Origin: 66-474 sp035606235
Lineage (GTDB): Bacteria; Pseudomonadota; Gammaproteobacteria; Xanthomonadales; Rhodanobacteraceae
NCBI GenBank assembly: GCA_035606235.1
Contig: DATNFU010000051.1
Span: 1 to 64,000, forward strand
Reading direction: 5' to 3'
DNA length: 64,000 nucleotides
In this document: piece after piece, positions 26,144 through 35,518 of the stretch
How positions within the stretch are numbered: position 1 is the stretch's first letter
How the letters are laid out: the number at the start of each line of letters is the position of its first letter
The notes under the pieces: generated by a model
What the model was told of the DNA's origin: nothing
The model's input: only the letters and a program-made list of their open reading frames with translations
The model's database searches: none
Translations under genes and position numbers: made by a program

Positions 26144-27064
26144 ATGGCCACAGGCGCAGCGGCGCACATCCCGGTGATGCGCGACGAAGTCGTCGCGGGC
26201 TTGAGCGTGCACGCAAACGGACGTTATCTCGACGGCACCTTCGGCCGCGGCGGTCACGCGCGCGCGATACTCGAGCATTTGAATGCGCAAGGGCGTCTGT
26301 TGCTGATGGATCGCGACCCGCAGGCGATCGCGGAAGCGCGGCGTGTCTTCGCCGCCGATCCGCGCGTGGTAATCCGCCACGGCAACTTCGCCGAGGTCGC
26401 GCAATGGGACGAGGTGCGTGAACTGGACGGCGCGCTGCTGGATCTGGGCGTGTCCTCGCCGCAACTGGATGATCCCGCCCGCGGCTTTTCGTTTCTCGCC
26501 GACGCGCCGCTCGACATGCGCATGGATACGAGTCGTGGCGAGAGCGTTGCGGATTTTCTCGCGCGTGCGGACGAGCATGAAATCGCGGAGGTGCTGTGGC
26601 GCTTTGGCGAAGAGCGCATGAGTCGCCGCATCGCGCGAGCGATCGTCGCGCAACGCACCGACACGCCGATCCGGACCACGCGCGAACTCGCCGAACTGGT
26701 GGAGCGCGTCATCGGCCGCCGCGAGCGCAACAAACATCCGGCCACGCGCACGTTCCAGGGGCTGCGCATCCACATCAACGACGAACTCGGCTCGCTGGAA
26801 CGCGGCCTGCGCGCGATAACCGAGGTGCTGAAGCCCGGCGGTCGCCTTGCGGTGATCAGCTTCCATTCCCTGGAAGATCGCATCGTCAAGCATTTCGTTC
26901 GTGGCGTGAAGCCGGCCGCGACGCGGCGCGGCTTGCCCCCGCCGCAAGCGCTGCGATCGCCATTGCATCCGATCGGTCGCGCGCAGTTTCCCTCCGAAGC
27001 GGAGGTGCGTGCCAACCCGCGCGCGCGTTCGGCGGTGTTGCGCATCGCGGAGAAGCGGGCATGA
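26144..27064 (+). CDS. rsmH: 16S rRNA (cytosine-N4) methyltransferase RsmH (MraW)
   Basis: Methylates N4 of C1402 in 16S rRNA, the same nucleotide that RsmI methylates on the ribose. The ATG at 26144 gives MATGAAAHIPVMRDEVV and 306 residues; an in-frame ATG at 26126 is possible, while the long upstream extension is a shadow of mraZ. Motifs: YLDGTFGRGGHARAIL (SAM loop), LLMDRDPQAIAEA, GALLDLGVSSPQLDDPARGFSF, DMRMD, KHPATRTFQGLRIHINDEL, GGRLAVISFHSLEDRIVKHF. The stop overlaps ftsL by 4 bases. Confidence 0.95.
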   Translation: MATGAAAHIPVMRDEVVAGLSVHANGRYLDGTFGRGGHARAILEHLNAQGRLLLMDRDPQAIAEARRVFAADPRVVIRHGNFAEVAQWDEVRELDGALLDLGVSSPQLDDPARGFSFLADAPLDMRMDTSRGESVADFLARADEHEIAEVLWRFGEERMSRRIARAIVAQRTDTPIRTTRELAELVERVIGRRERNKHPATRTFQGLRIHINDELGSLERGLRAITEVLKPGGRLAVISFHSLEDRIVKHFVRGVKPAATRRGLPPPQALRSPLHPIGRAQFPSEAEVRANPRARSAVLRIAEKRA

Positions 27065-27333
27065 AGATGATCGGCGCGCTGGCATTCTCGGTGTTGCTGC
27101 TGGCGGTGATGGCCAGCGCAATTGCCGTGGTGTGGGCGCGCCATCAGGGCCGCGTGTCGTTCGTCGAGCTCACCCAGTTGCAGAACCAGCGCGATGCGCT
27201 GAATGTCGACTTCGGTCGGCTGGAACTGGAACAGGCGACCTGGGCGGCCCCTGGCCGCATCGAGCAAATCGCGCGTGGTCAGCTCGGCATGATCACTCCC
27301 GCGCCGGCACAGGTGGAAATCATCCGCCAATGA
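27061..27333 (+). CDS. ftsL: Cell division protein FtsL
   Basis: Small bitopic divisome protein that forms a complex with FtsB and FtsQ and activates FtsWI. 90 residues with a short cytoplasmic start, a hydrophobic segment at about 3-25 and a periplasmic coiled coil (VELTQLQNQRDALNVDFGRLELEQ) ending in RIEQIARGQLGMITPAPAQV. Identity rests on size, topology and its place between rsmH (ATGA overlap) and ftsI (4-base overlap), the fixed dcw order. Confidence 0.93.
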   Translation: MKMIGALAFSVLLLAVMASAIAVVWARHQGRVSFVELTQLQNQRDALNVDFGRLELEQATWAAPGRIEQIARGQLGMITPAPAQVEIIRQ

Positions 27334-29126
27334 ACCCGCGCGCTCCCGCTCCGCCCCCGCTCGGTTCGCGCCGCCCGCCGACCCCGAATCCGCGCAAGCG
27401 GCTGCTGCTGGTGCTGGCCGTGCTGGTACTGGCCTCGAGCGGACTGGTGGCGCGGGCGATCGATCTGCAGGTGATCCGCAAGCAGTTCTACCAGGATCAG
27501 GGCGACGCGCGCTTCCTGCGTGAAGTGCCGATCCCGGTTTCGCGCGGCACCATCTTCGATCGCAACGGCGTGCCGTTGGCGGTATCCACGCCGGTGGTGT
27601 CGATCTGGGCCAATCCCGCGGAGCTGCTGGAGCACGCCGACCAGCTTCCGGAACTCGCCAAGGCGCTGGACGTCGATGCCGCCGAACTGGGCAAGCGCCT
27701 GCAGGAACGCAGCGATCGCGAATTTGTCTACCTGCGCCGGCAGATGAGCCCGGAAGCCGCGCAGGATGTGCTCGCATTGAACATTCCCGGCGTCAACAGC
27801 CAGCGCGAATACAAGCGTTACTACCCTTCCGGCGCGGTGATGGCGCACGTGCTCGGTTTCACCAATATCGACGATCGCGGCCAGGAAGGCCTGGAGCTCG
27901 CCTACGACGGTTGGCTCGCCGGCAAGCCCGGATTGAAGCGCGTGATCCGCGACCGCCTCGGTCGCACCGTCGAGGATGTCGAACAGGTGCGCGCGCCGGT
28001 GCCGGGTCACGACTTGACCTTGAGCATCGACAGCCGCATCCAGTATCTGGCCTACACCGAGCTTGCGCGCGCAATTGATTCGCATCACGCCAGTTCCGGA
28101 TCGATGGTGATCCTGGATGTGCCAAGCGGCGAAATCCTGGCGATGGTCAACGTGCCGTCGTACAACCCGAACGCGATCGATGCCAGTGCGCCGGCATCGC
28201 GGCGCAACCGCGCGGTCACCGACGTGGTCGAGCCGGGTTCCACCATGAAGGCGTTCACCGTCGCCACCGCGCTGGAGTCGGGCAAATGGACGCCCACCAC
28301 GCCGCTCGACACCAGCCCCGGTTCGATGGAGCTGGGCGGCCACATCATCCGCGACACGCACAATCACGGATTGATCGACGTCACCCACATGATCACGTTT
28401 TCCAGCGACGTCGGCGCTTCCAAGATTTCGCTTACGTTGAGCGCGGATCAGATGTGGGACATGCTGCATCGCTTTGGTTTCGGTCAGAGTACCGGTAGCG
28501 GCTTTCCCGGCGAATCCACCGGCTATCTGCCGGTGCCGCGCAAATGGGGCGACCTGGTCAAGGCGACCATCTCCTACGGCTACGGATTGAACGTCACGCC
28601 ATTGCAAATCGCGCAGGCGTATTCGGGATTGGCCGACGGCGGACGCATCCGCGAGCCGAGCTTCGTCAAGGGCGCCGACAACCCGGCCCACGCGGTGCTC
28701 GATCCGCGCATTGCCGGCGAGGTGATGGCCATGCTGCGCACCGTGGTCAGCCCTGCGGGTACCGCGCCCGATGCCGCGGTAGCCAACTACAGCGTTGCCG
28801 GCAAAACCGGCACTTCGCACATCGCGTCCGGCGGTGGCTATGTGAATCGCTACTTCTCGCTGTTCGCCGGTGTGATTCCGGCCAGCAATCCGCGCCTGGT
28901 CGGCGTGGTGGTGGTGGCCGATCCGGGCGGCGGCAATGGCGGCGCGTATTACGGTGGTCTGGTTTCCGCGCCGGTATTCAGTGAGGTGATGACAGGCGCG
29001 ATGCGTCTGCTGGATGTGCCGCCCGACAACGTGCAGCGTTGGTACACGGGCGCGCCGCAACCGGTGACACCGCAGATTTCCGCTGCGACCGCCGATGCGC
29101 GCAAGCCTCGGGAGACCGAGCCGTGA
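27330..29126 (+). CDS. ftsI: Peptidoglycan D,D-transpeptidase FtsI (PBP3)
   Basis: Septal transpeptidase that cross-links new peptidoglycan together with FtsW. The ATG at 27330 gives 598 residues. Membrane anchor about 25-45; non-catalytic pedestal with RGTIFDRNGVPLAVS; transpeptidase domain from about 250 with the active serine S304 in STMK (28239), KTG at 492-494 (28803), and the middle motif at 358-360. That middle motif reads SSD, whereas the family norm is SxN; E. coli PBP3 has SSN. The surrounding residues (TFSSDVGASKIS) align well, so the change is local. Overlaps ftsL and is followed by murE starting inside its stop. Confidence 0.95.
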   Translation: MNPRAPAPPPLGSRRPPTPNPRKRLLLVLAVLVLASSGLVARAIDLQVIRKQFYQDQGDARFLREVPIPVSRGTIFDRNGVPLAVSTPVVSIWANPAELLEHADQLPELAKALDVDAAELGKRLQERSDREFVYLRRQMSPEAAQDVLALNIPGVNSQREYKRYYPSGAVMAHVLGFTNIDDRGQEGLELAYDGWLAGKPGLKRVIRDRLGRTVEDVEQVRAPVPGHDLTLSIDSRIQYLAYTELARAIDSHHASSGSMVILDVPSGEILAMVNVPSYNPNAIDASAPASRRNRAVTDVVEPGSTMKAFTVATALESGKWTPTTPLDTSPGSMELGGHIIRDTHNHGLIDVTHMITFSSDVGASKISLTLSADQMWDMLHRFGFGQSTGSGFPGESTGYLPVPRKWGDLVKATISYGYGLNVTPLQIAQAYSGLADGGRIREPSFVKGADNPAHAVLDPRIAGEVMAMLRTVVSPAGTAPDAAVANYSVAGKTGTSHIASGGGYVNRYFSLFAGVIPASNPRLVGVVVVADPGGGNGGAYYGGLVSAPVFSEVMTGAMRLLDVPPDNVQRWYTGAPQPVTPQISAATADARKPRETEP

Positions 29127-30703
29127 GCGCCGCGCCACGCGCCATGCGTCTGGATGCACTGCTGCGCGGGATCGCCGATCCGCCGCATGCGGGCGACATC
29201 GTGATCTCCGGGCTGAGCCAGGATTCGCGCAGCGTGCGTGCGGGCGAAGCCTTCGTTGCGCTGGCCGGCGCGCGCACGCATGGGTTCGCCTTTGCGCCGG
29301 TGGCGGTCGAGCGCGGGGCCGCCGCAATTCTCGCCGAATCGGTTGCGCACGCGCCCAATCCCGACATTCCAGTGAAGAGCCCCGTCATCTGGATCGAAAA
29401 CCTGCGAATGCACCTCGGCGAGATCGCCGCGCGCTTTTTCGATCACCCGTCCGAGGCCATGACCCTGATCGGCGTCACTGGCACCAACGGCAAAACCTCG
29501 ACCGTGCAAATGCTGGCGCAGGCGCTCACCGCGCTCGGCCAGCGCGCCGCGACCATCGGCACGCTGGGCGCCGGGCTGTACGGCGCCTTGCGGCCAAGCG
29601 AGCGCACCACGCCGGACGTTATCAGCGTGCACGCACTGCTGGCGAAATTCCGCGATGCCGGCGTCACCTGTGTCGCAATGGAAGTGTCCTCGCACGCGCT
29701 CGATCAGCATCGCGTGGATGCGGTCGGCTTCGACGTTGCGGTGTTCACCAATCTAACCCGCGATCATCTGGATTACCACGGCACCATGGAAGCCTACGGC
29801 GCGGCCAAGGCCAAGCTGTTCGCATGGCCTTCGCTGTGCGCCGCAATCATCAACGTGGACGACGCGTTCGGTCGTGAACTCGCGGCGGAACTCGCCGCCG
29901 CGGATGCCGGCCATCGAAGCGCCATTCCGGCCGGGGAATGGCGGCAATCCAGCGCCACGGATGGCAACGGCAATCAGTTCCGGGGGCGGAAAAAAATCGT
30001 GCGCTGCGGCATCGAGAACGCGGATGCGGAAATCCGCGCCGTGAATGTGCGCACACACGCCGACGGCATCGATTTCACCTTGCAGACGCCCTGGGGCGAA
30101 GGTGCGTTGCACTCGAAGCTTCTCGGGCGGTTCAACGTCGCCAACCTGCTCGCGGTGGCCGGGGTTCTCGGCGCGCTGGAGATTCCGTTCGCACAATTGA
30201 GCGACGTGCTGGAGGCGCTGGAGCCGGTCGCGGGACGCATGAATCGCCTCGGCGGCGGCGCGTGCCCCTTGGTGGTGGTCGATTACGCGCACACGCCCGA
30301 TGCTCTGCAGCAGGCATTGACCACGTTGCGCGCGCATTGCGCGGGAAGACTGATTTGCGTTTTCGGCGCCGGCGGCGAACGCGATGCCGGCAAGCGCCCG
30401 CAGATGGGCGCGATCGCGGAAGCCAACGCCGACGTTTGCATCATCACCGACGACAACCCGCGCGGCGAAGACGGTGATGCGATCGCCGCCGCGATCCTCT
30501 CGGGCTTCGCTCAACCGCAGCGTGCGAAGCTGCAGCGCGATCGCGCGCGTGCGATTGAGCTGGCCTTGCACGAAGCGCAAGCCGATGACGTGGTGCTGAT
30601 CGCCGGCAAGGGCCATGAGGCTTATCAGGAAAGTGCTGGCAGCAGGCGACCGTTTGATGATCTTGCGATCGCAAGACATCTGCTGGAGGCGCGCACATGT
30701 TGA
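29123..30703 (+). CDS. murE: UDP-MurNAc-tripeptide ligase MurE (meso-DAP type)
   Basis: Adds meso-diaminopimelate to UDP-MurNAc-L-Ala-D-Glu. The GTG at 29123 overlaps the ftsI stop (GTGA) and has GGAG at 29111-29114, so it is preferred to the ATG at 29144, which lacks a ribosome binding site. 526 residues. Motifs: GLSQDSRSVRAGEAFVAL, P-loop GVTGTNGKTST, MEVSSHALDQHRV, TNLTRDHLDYHG, and DNPR at about 444-447, which marks diaminopimelate rather than lysine use. Overlaps murF by 7 bases. Confidence 0.95.
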   Translation: MSAAPRAMRLDALLRGIADPPHAGDIVISGLSQDSRSVRAGEAFVALAGARTHGFAFAPVAVERGAAAILAESVAHAPNPDIPVKSPVIWIENLRMHLGEIAARFFDHPSEAMTLIGVTGTNGKTSTVQMLAQALTALGQRAATIGTLGAGLYGALRPSERTTPDVISVHALLAKFRDAGVTCVAMEVSSHALDQHRVDAVGFDVAVFTNLTRDHLDYHGTMEAYGAAKAKLFAWPSLCAAIINVDDAFGRELAAELAAADAGHRSAIPAGEWRQSSATDGNGNQFRGRKKIVRCGIENADAEIRAVNVRTHADGIDFTLQTPWGEGALHSKLLGRFNVANLLAVAGVLGALEIPFAQLSDVLEALEPVAGRMNRLGGGACPLVVVDYAHTPDALQQALTTLRAHCAGRLICVFGAGGERDAGKRPQMGAIAEANADVCIITDDNPRGEDGDAIAAAILSGFAQPQRAKLQRDRARAIELALHEAQADDVVLIAGKGHEAYQESAGSRRPFDDLAIARHLLEARTC

Positions 30704-32067
30704 ACCTGCGCCTCTCCGAAGTTGCGCTGTGGACGCACGGCACCTTGCACGGCGCGGATGCCTCCATACGCGGGGTGTCCATCGATACGCGCAAGCTCGG
30801 CGCGGGCGATTTGTTCGTCGCATTGAAAGGCGAGCGGCACGACGGCCACGATCATCTTGCGCAAGCCGCCGCGCGCGGCGCGGCGGGCGCGCTGGTGATG
30901 CAACGGGTGAACAGCGGGTTGCCGCAAGTCGTGGTTGCCGACAATGTGCTCGCGCTGGGCGATCTCGCCAGCGCGGTGCGCGCCAAGCGCCGCGCGCGGG
31001 TGGTCGGCATCACCGGCTCCAACGGCAAGACCACGGTAAAGGCGCTCACCGCCTCCATCCTGCAACGCCACGGCCGCACCCACAGCAATGTCGGCAATTT
31101 CAACAACGAGATCGGCTTGCCGCTTTCGCTATTGACGATGCCGATGGATTGCGAATACGCGGTGATCGAAATGGGCGCCGGCAAGCCGGGCGACATCGCC
31201 TACCTCGCCGCCATCGCGCGGCCCGAGGTTGGCCTCGTCAACAACATCGCGCCGGCGCATCTTGAACGCATGGGCAGCCTGGAAGGCGTGGCGGAAACCA
31301 AGGGTGCGCTGTATCAGGCGTTGCCTGCGGACGGCACCGCCATCATCAATGCCGATGACGCATTCGCCGATTTCTTCGCCGGCCTGGCCGGTTCGCGGCG
31401 CATGCTGCGTTTCGGACTCACCGCGAAGGCCGACGTGCGCGCGGATCACATCGTGCTGGAGCCGGAACGCAGCGCATTCACCCTGATCACCCCGATGGGC
31501 GCGCATCCCGTGCAATTGCCATTGCCCGGTCGCCACAATGTCGGCAATGCGTTGGCGGCCGCGGCGATCGCGCACGCGTTGGATGTTCCTCTCGCCGTGA
31601 TCGCGGAGGCTCTGCAAAACGCGCCGGCGGTCGGTGGTCGCCTGCGACGCCAAGTCGCGGCCGGCGGCTGGAGCGTGATCGACGACAGCTACAACGCCAA
31701 TCCGGGCTCCACTTCCGCGGCGATCGCAACGCTTGCATTGCAGGTTGGCGAACGCTGGCTGGTGCTGGGCGACATGGCCGAACTCGGCACTGATGCCGCG
31801 GCACTGCACGCGCAGATCGGAAAACAGGCGTTTGATGCCGGCATCGAGAAACTGTTCGCGATCGGCACGCTGTCCGTGCACGCGGCACACACATTCGGCG
31901 CGAGCGCGGAGCACTTCGCGACCCAAGCGGAACTGATTTCAGCGTTGCGCGCGCGGTTGCACCCGGGCGTAAGCGTGCTGGTGAAGGGTTCGCGTTCCTC
32001 GGCGATGGAGCATGTCGTGGCGGCGCTGCTGGACGGCGACGGAGGAGGCACGCGACATGCTGCTTGA
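30697..32067 (+). CDS. murF: UDP-MurNAc-tripeptide:D-Ala-D-Ala ligase MurF
   Basis: Completes the UDP-MurNAc-pentapeptide by adding D-Ala-D-Ala. 456 residues: an N-terminal UDP-binding domain (VSIDTRKLGAGDLFVALKGERHDGHD), the ATPase domain with P-loop GITGSNGKTTVK and EMGAGKPGDIAYL, and a C-terminal domain with VIDDSYNANPGS and VLGDMAELG. ATG at 30697 lies within the murE end and has CTGGAGG at 30682-30688. It overlaps mraY by 11 bases. Confidence 0.95.
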   Translation: MLNLRLSEVALWTHGTLHGADASIRGVSIDTRKLGAGDLFVALKGERHDGHDHLAQAAARGAAGALVMQRVNSGLPQVVVADNVLALGDLASAVRAKRRARVVGITGSNGKTTVKALTASILQRHGRTHSNVGNFNNEIGLPLSLLTMPMDCEYAVIEMGAGKPGDIAYLAAIARPEVGLVNNIAPAHLERMGSLEGVAETKGALYQALPADGTAIINADDAFADFFAGLAGSRRMLRFGLTAKADVRADHIVLEPERSAFTLITPMGAHPVQLPLPGRHNVGNALAAAAIAHALDVPLAVIAEALQNAPAVGGRLRRQVAAGGWSVIDDSYNANPGSTSAAIATLALQVGERWLVLGDMAELGTDAAALHAQIGKQAFDAGIEKLFAIGTLSVHAAHTFGASAEHFATQAELISALRARLHPGVSVLVKGSRSSAMEHVVAALLDGDGGGTRHAA

Positions 32068-33139
32068 ACTGGCGCTCTGGCTGGAGCGCCACTATGGCGC
32101 CTTCCGGCTGTTCGAGTACATCACCTTCCGCACGATTCTGGCGGCGCTCACCGCGCTTGCCGTGTCGCTGTTCGCCGGGCCCGCGCTGATTCGACGGCTG
32201 ACCGCGATCAAGATCGGCCAGGTGATCCGCCGCGAAGGGCCGCAGTCGCATTTCGCCAAGGCCGGCACGCCGACGATGGGCGGGGTGATGATCCTGGCCG
32301 CAATCGGCATCGCCACCTTGTTGTGGGCCGATCTGCGCAATCGCTATGTGTGGACGGTATTGATCGTGACGCTTGCCTCCGGGGCGATCGGCTTCTACGA
32401 CGACTACCGCAAGCTGGTACTGCGCGATTCGCGCGGCCTGCCGGCGCGCTGGAAATATCTGGCGCAATCGCTGGTCGGCCTCGCCGCGGCGCTGTTTTTG
32501 TTCCACACCGCCGACGTGCCCGCCGCGACCGCCGCTTACGTGCCGCTGTTCAAGCAGATCGCGCATCCGCTCGGCCTGTGGTTCGTGGTGATCGCCTATT
32601 TCTGGATCGTCGGATTTTCCAACGCGGTGAACCTGACCGACGGTCTGGATGGCCTGGCGATCATGCCGAGCGTGCTGGTTGCGGGCGCGTTGGGCGTGTT
32701 TGCGTATCTCTCCGGCAATGCGGTGTTCTCCGGTTACCTGGGCATTCCGGCGATTCCGGGTGCCGGCGAGCTCGCCGTGTTCTGCGGCTCGCTGACCGGT
32801 GCGGGTCTGGGATTCCTGTGGTTCAACGCCTATCCCGCGCAAGTGTTCATGGGTGATGTCGGCGCGCTCGCGGTCGGCGCCGCGCTCGGTTGCGTGGCGG
32901 TGATCGTGCGCCAGGAAGTCATCCTGCTGGTGATGGGCGGCGTGTTCGTGATGGAAACCGCATCGGTGATGTTGCAGGTCGCCAGTTTCAAATTGACCGG
33001 CAAGCGCATCTTCCGCATGGCGCCGATCCATCACCACTTTGAATTAAAGGGCTGGCCGGAGCCGCGCGTGATCGTGCGCTTCTGGATCATCAGCGTGGTC
33101 CTGGTGTTGGTTGGTCTTGCAACGTTGAAGGTGCGCTGA
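32057..33139 (+). CDS. mraY: Phospho-MurNAc-pentapeptide translocase MraY
   Basis: Integral membrane enzyme that transfers phospho-MurNAc-pentapeptide to undecaprenyl phosphate, forming lipid I. The ATG at 32057 follows GGAGGAGG at 32041-32048 and gives 360 residues and about ten membrane helices. Motifs: SHFAKAGTPTMGGVMI, GFYDDYRKL, VGFSNAVNLTDGLDGLA, NAYPAQVFMGDVGALAVG, and APIHHHFELKGWPEPRVIVRFW, all with catalytic Asp and His residues in place. In E. coli murD follows; here ftsW starts two bases after the stop and murD is absent. Confidence 0.96.
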   Translation: MLLELALWLERHYGAFRLFEYITFRTILAALTALAVSLFAGPALIRRLTAIKIGQVIRREGPQSHFAKAGTPTMGGVMILAAIGIATLLWADLRNRYVWTVLIVTLASGAIGFYDDYRKLVLRDSRGLPARWKYLAQSLVGLAAALFLFHTADVPAATAAYVPLFKQIAHPLGLWFVVIAYFWIVGFSNAVNLTDGLDGLAIMPSVLVAGALGVFAYLSGNAVFSGYLGIPAIPGAGELAVFCGSLTGAGLGFLWFNAYPAQVFMGDVGALAVGAALGCVAVIVRQEVILLVMGGVFVMETASVMLQVASFKLTGKRIFRMAPIHHHFELKGWPEPRVIVRFWIISVVLVLVGLATLKVR

Positions 33140-33141
33140 CG

Positions 33142-34428
33142 ATGCCTGACTGGTTCGCCCAATCCCAAGCCATCCGCAAGCACGGCGCCCAGGGCCGGTA
33201 CGACCCCTGGCTGCTGCTCGCCGCGATCGCGCTGGCCGCGTTTGGCGTGGTGATGGTCTCGTCCAGTTCGATCGCGGTCGCCGATGGCCAGCACATCGGC
33301 GAGTTCTATTACCTCAAGCGTCACGTCGCGTTTCTCGTGTTCGGCGGCATTGCCGCGCTTGCGCTGATGAAGGTCGAACTGCGGCTGATCGAGAAATACG
33401 CGTTCGGTCTGATGCTGCTTGCGTTCGCGCTGTTGCTGGCGGTGTTCGTGCCGCATTTCGGCATGCGGATCAATGGCGCGCGACGCTGGGTCAATCTCAT
33501 GGTGATCGGCTTCCAGCCGGTCGAGGCGGTGAAACTGATCCTGGTGGTGTATCTGGCCAGCTACCTGGTGCGCCATCAGATCGGCGTCGAGCGCAAGTTC
33601 TTCGGTGTGCTGAAGCCGATGGGCGTGGCCGGGTTCACCGCGGTGCTGCTGCTGGCGCAGCCGGATTTCGGCTCGGCCGCGCTGATCGCCGCGGTCACGG
33701 TCGGCATGGTGTGGCTGGCCGGCGCGCGCATGCGTTATTTGCTGTTACTCGGCGCGCCGCTGATTCCGGCCGCGATGTATCTGGCGTTGTCCACCGATTA
33801 CCGCGTCAAGCGGCTGACCTCGTTTCTGGACCCGTGGAAGGATCCGTTCAACGACGGTTTCCAGTTGACCCAGGCTTTGATCGCGGTCGGCCGTGGCGAG
33901 TGGTTCGGCGTCGGCCTGGGCGGCAGCGTGCAGAAGCTTTTCTATTTGCCCGAAGCGCACACCGATTTCATCCTCGCTGTGATTGGCGAGGAGCTTGGGC
34001 TCGCCGGGATCGTGCTGGTGCTCGGGTTGTTTGCCTTGCTGGTTGGGCGTGGGCTGATACTCGGCTTGCGCGGCGTGGAGGTCGGGCAGCGATTCGCCGG
34101 GTACGTCGCCTTCGGCATTTCGCTGATGATCGGCCTGCAGGCGCTGGTCTCGGTCGGCGTGAACTTGGGGGTGCTGCCGACCAAGGGATTGACGCTGCCG
34201 CTGATCAGTTCCGGCGGCTCCAGCGTGTTGATGACCTGCGTGATGCTGGGCGTACTGCTGCGCGCGAGTTTTGAAATCCATCGCGCCGAGGATGCTCGCC
34301 GCATGGCGACGCGCGTTGCCGCACCCGCCGCCCACGCGGCCGTGATGGGTGAAGCGCCGCGGTCATTGCCGATCGCCGCGCGCACGCGTGTCGAACCGCA
34401 TATCGGCCAGGTGCATGCCTATGAATGA
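33142..34428 (+). CDS. ftsW: Septal peptidoglycan glycosyltransferase FtsW
   Basis: SEDS-family membrane glycosyltransferase that polymerises lipid II at the septum as partner of FtsI. 428 residues with about ten hydrophobic segments. Motifs: GVVMVSSSSIAVA, NGARRWVNLMVIGFQPVEAVKL, AQPDFGSAALI, the DYRVKRLTSFLDPWKDPFNDGFQ loop, PEAHTDFILAVIGEELGL and GLTLPLISSGGSSVL. A tail of about 45 residues after the last helix is rich in Ala/Arg. It starts two bases after mraY and its stop overlaps the murG start. Confidence 0.95.
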   Translation: MPDWFAQSQAIRKHGAQGRYDPWLLLAAIALAAFGVVMVSSSSIAVADGQHIGEFYYLKRHVAFLVFGGIAALALMKVELRLIEKYAFGLMLLAFALLLAVFVPHFGMRINGARRWVNLMVIGFQPVEAVKLILVVYLASYLVRHQIGVERKFFGVLKPMGVAGFTAVLLLAQPDFGSAALIAAVTVGMVWLAGARMRYLLLLGAPLIPAAMYLALSTDYRVKRLTSFLDPWKDPFNDGFQLTQALIAVGRGEWFGVGLGGSVQKLFYLPEAHTDFILAVIGEELGLAGIVLVLGLFALLVGRGLILGLRGVEVGQRFAGYVAFGISLMIGLQALVSVGVNLGVLPTKGLTLPLISSGGSSVLMTCVMLGVLLRASFEIHRAEDARRMATRVAAPAAHAAVMGEAPRSLPIAARTRVEPHIGQVHAYE

Positions 34429-35518
34429 CGCAGCGCCCCTGCCAGGTCCAGTCATGATCATGGCCGGCGGCACCGGTGGCCACATCTTTCCGGGTTTGGC
34501 CGTAGCCGATGCGCTGCGCGCGCGCGACGTGCCGGTGCTGTGGCTGGGCGCGGCCGGCGGCATGGAAACGCGGCTGGTGCCGGCGCGCGGCATTGCCTTG
34601 CAGACCGTGCCCGTATCCGGACTGCGCGGCAAAAAATTGCTGGCACGCGTGCTGGCGCCATGGATGCTGCTGCGCGCGCTGATCGCATCATTGCGTGCGT
34701 TGCGCGCAAGCCAGCCGCGCAGCGTGCTGTCGCTGGGCGGTTACGTTGCCGGGCCCGGCGGCATCGCCGCCTGGCTGACGCGCAAGCCGCTGCTGGTGCA
34801 CGAGCAGAACCGCATTCCGGGTTTCACCAATCGCGTGCTGGCGCGTTTTGCAAAGCGCGTGCTGGCGGGATTCTCCGATGCGTTCCCCGCGCGCAGCCAC
34901 GCCGAGTGGACTGGCAATCCGGTGCGCGCCACGATCGCCGCGCTGCCGCCACCTGCACAGCGTTTCGCGGCACGGCAAGATCAGCGCACGTCGCTGCTGG
35001 TGCTCGGCGGCAGTCTCGGTGCGCGTGCGTTGAACCAGCACCTGCCGGATGCGCTTGCGCTGATCCCGGAAGCGCAACGTCCGCGCGTGTTGCATCAGTG
35101 CGGCGCCATGCACGTCGAGGCCACGCGCGCGGCCTACGCGCGTGCGCAGGTTGAAGCGCGTGTGGAACCGTTCATCGAGGATATGGCGCAGGCTTACGCC
35201 GCGGCGGATCTCGCGATTTGCCGGGCCGGCGCGTTGACGCTGGCGGAACTCGCCGCCGCGGGCTTGGGCGCGATGCTGATTCCGTTTCCCTTCGCGGTGG
35301 ATGATCACCAGACCCGCAACGCCGAAGGCTTTGTCGAAGCGGGTGCGGCGGAACTGGTGCAGGAACGGGATTTCGATGCCGCGCAGTTCGCGCACCGGCT
35401 GCAATCGCTGCTGGGCGATCGCGACGGCTTGCTGTCGATGGCGCAGGCCGCGCGGGCGCTGGCCAAGCCCGATGCCGCCGCGACGATCGCGCAGCGCTGC
35501 CTTGAGGCCGCCGCATGA
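34421..35518 (+). CDS. murG: Lipid II synthase MurG (N-acetylglucosaminyltransferase)
   Basis: Membrane-associated enzyme converting lipid I to lipid II with UDP-GlcNAc. The ATG at 34421 overlaps the ftsW stop; an in-frame ATG at 34415 would add two residues. 365 residues with GT-B motifs: IMAGGTGGHIFPGLAVADALR, SLGGYVAGPGGIAAW, HEQNRIPGFTNRVLA, TGNPVRATI, LLVLGGSLGARALN, and CRAGALTLAELAAAGLGAMLIPFPFAVDDHQTRNA. Coupled to murC by a 4-base overlap. Confidence 0.95.
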   Translation: MNDAAPLPGPVMIMAGGTGGHIFPGLAVADALRARDVPVLWLGAAGGMETRLVPARGIALQTVPVSGLRGKKLLARVLAPWMLLRALIASLRALRASQPRSVLSLGGYVAGPGGIAAWLTRKPLLVHEQNRIPGFTNRVLARFAKRVLAGFSDAFPARSHAEWTGNPVRATIAALPPPAQRFAARQDQRTSLLVLGGSLGARALNQHLPDALALIPEAQRPRVLHQCGAMHVEATRAAYARAQVEARVEPFIEDMAQAYAAADLAICRAGALTLAELAAAGLGAMLIPFPFAVDDHQTRNAEGFVEAGAAELVQERDFDAAQFAHRLQSLLGDRDGLLSMAQAARALAKPDAAATIAQRCLEAAA

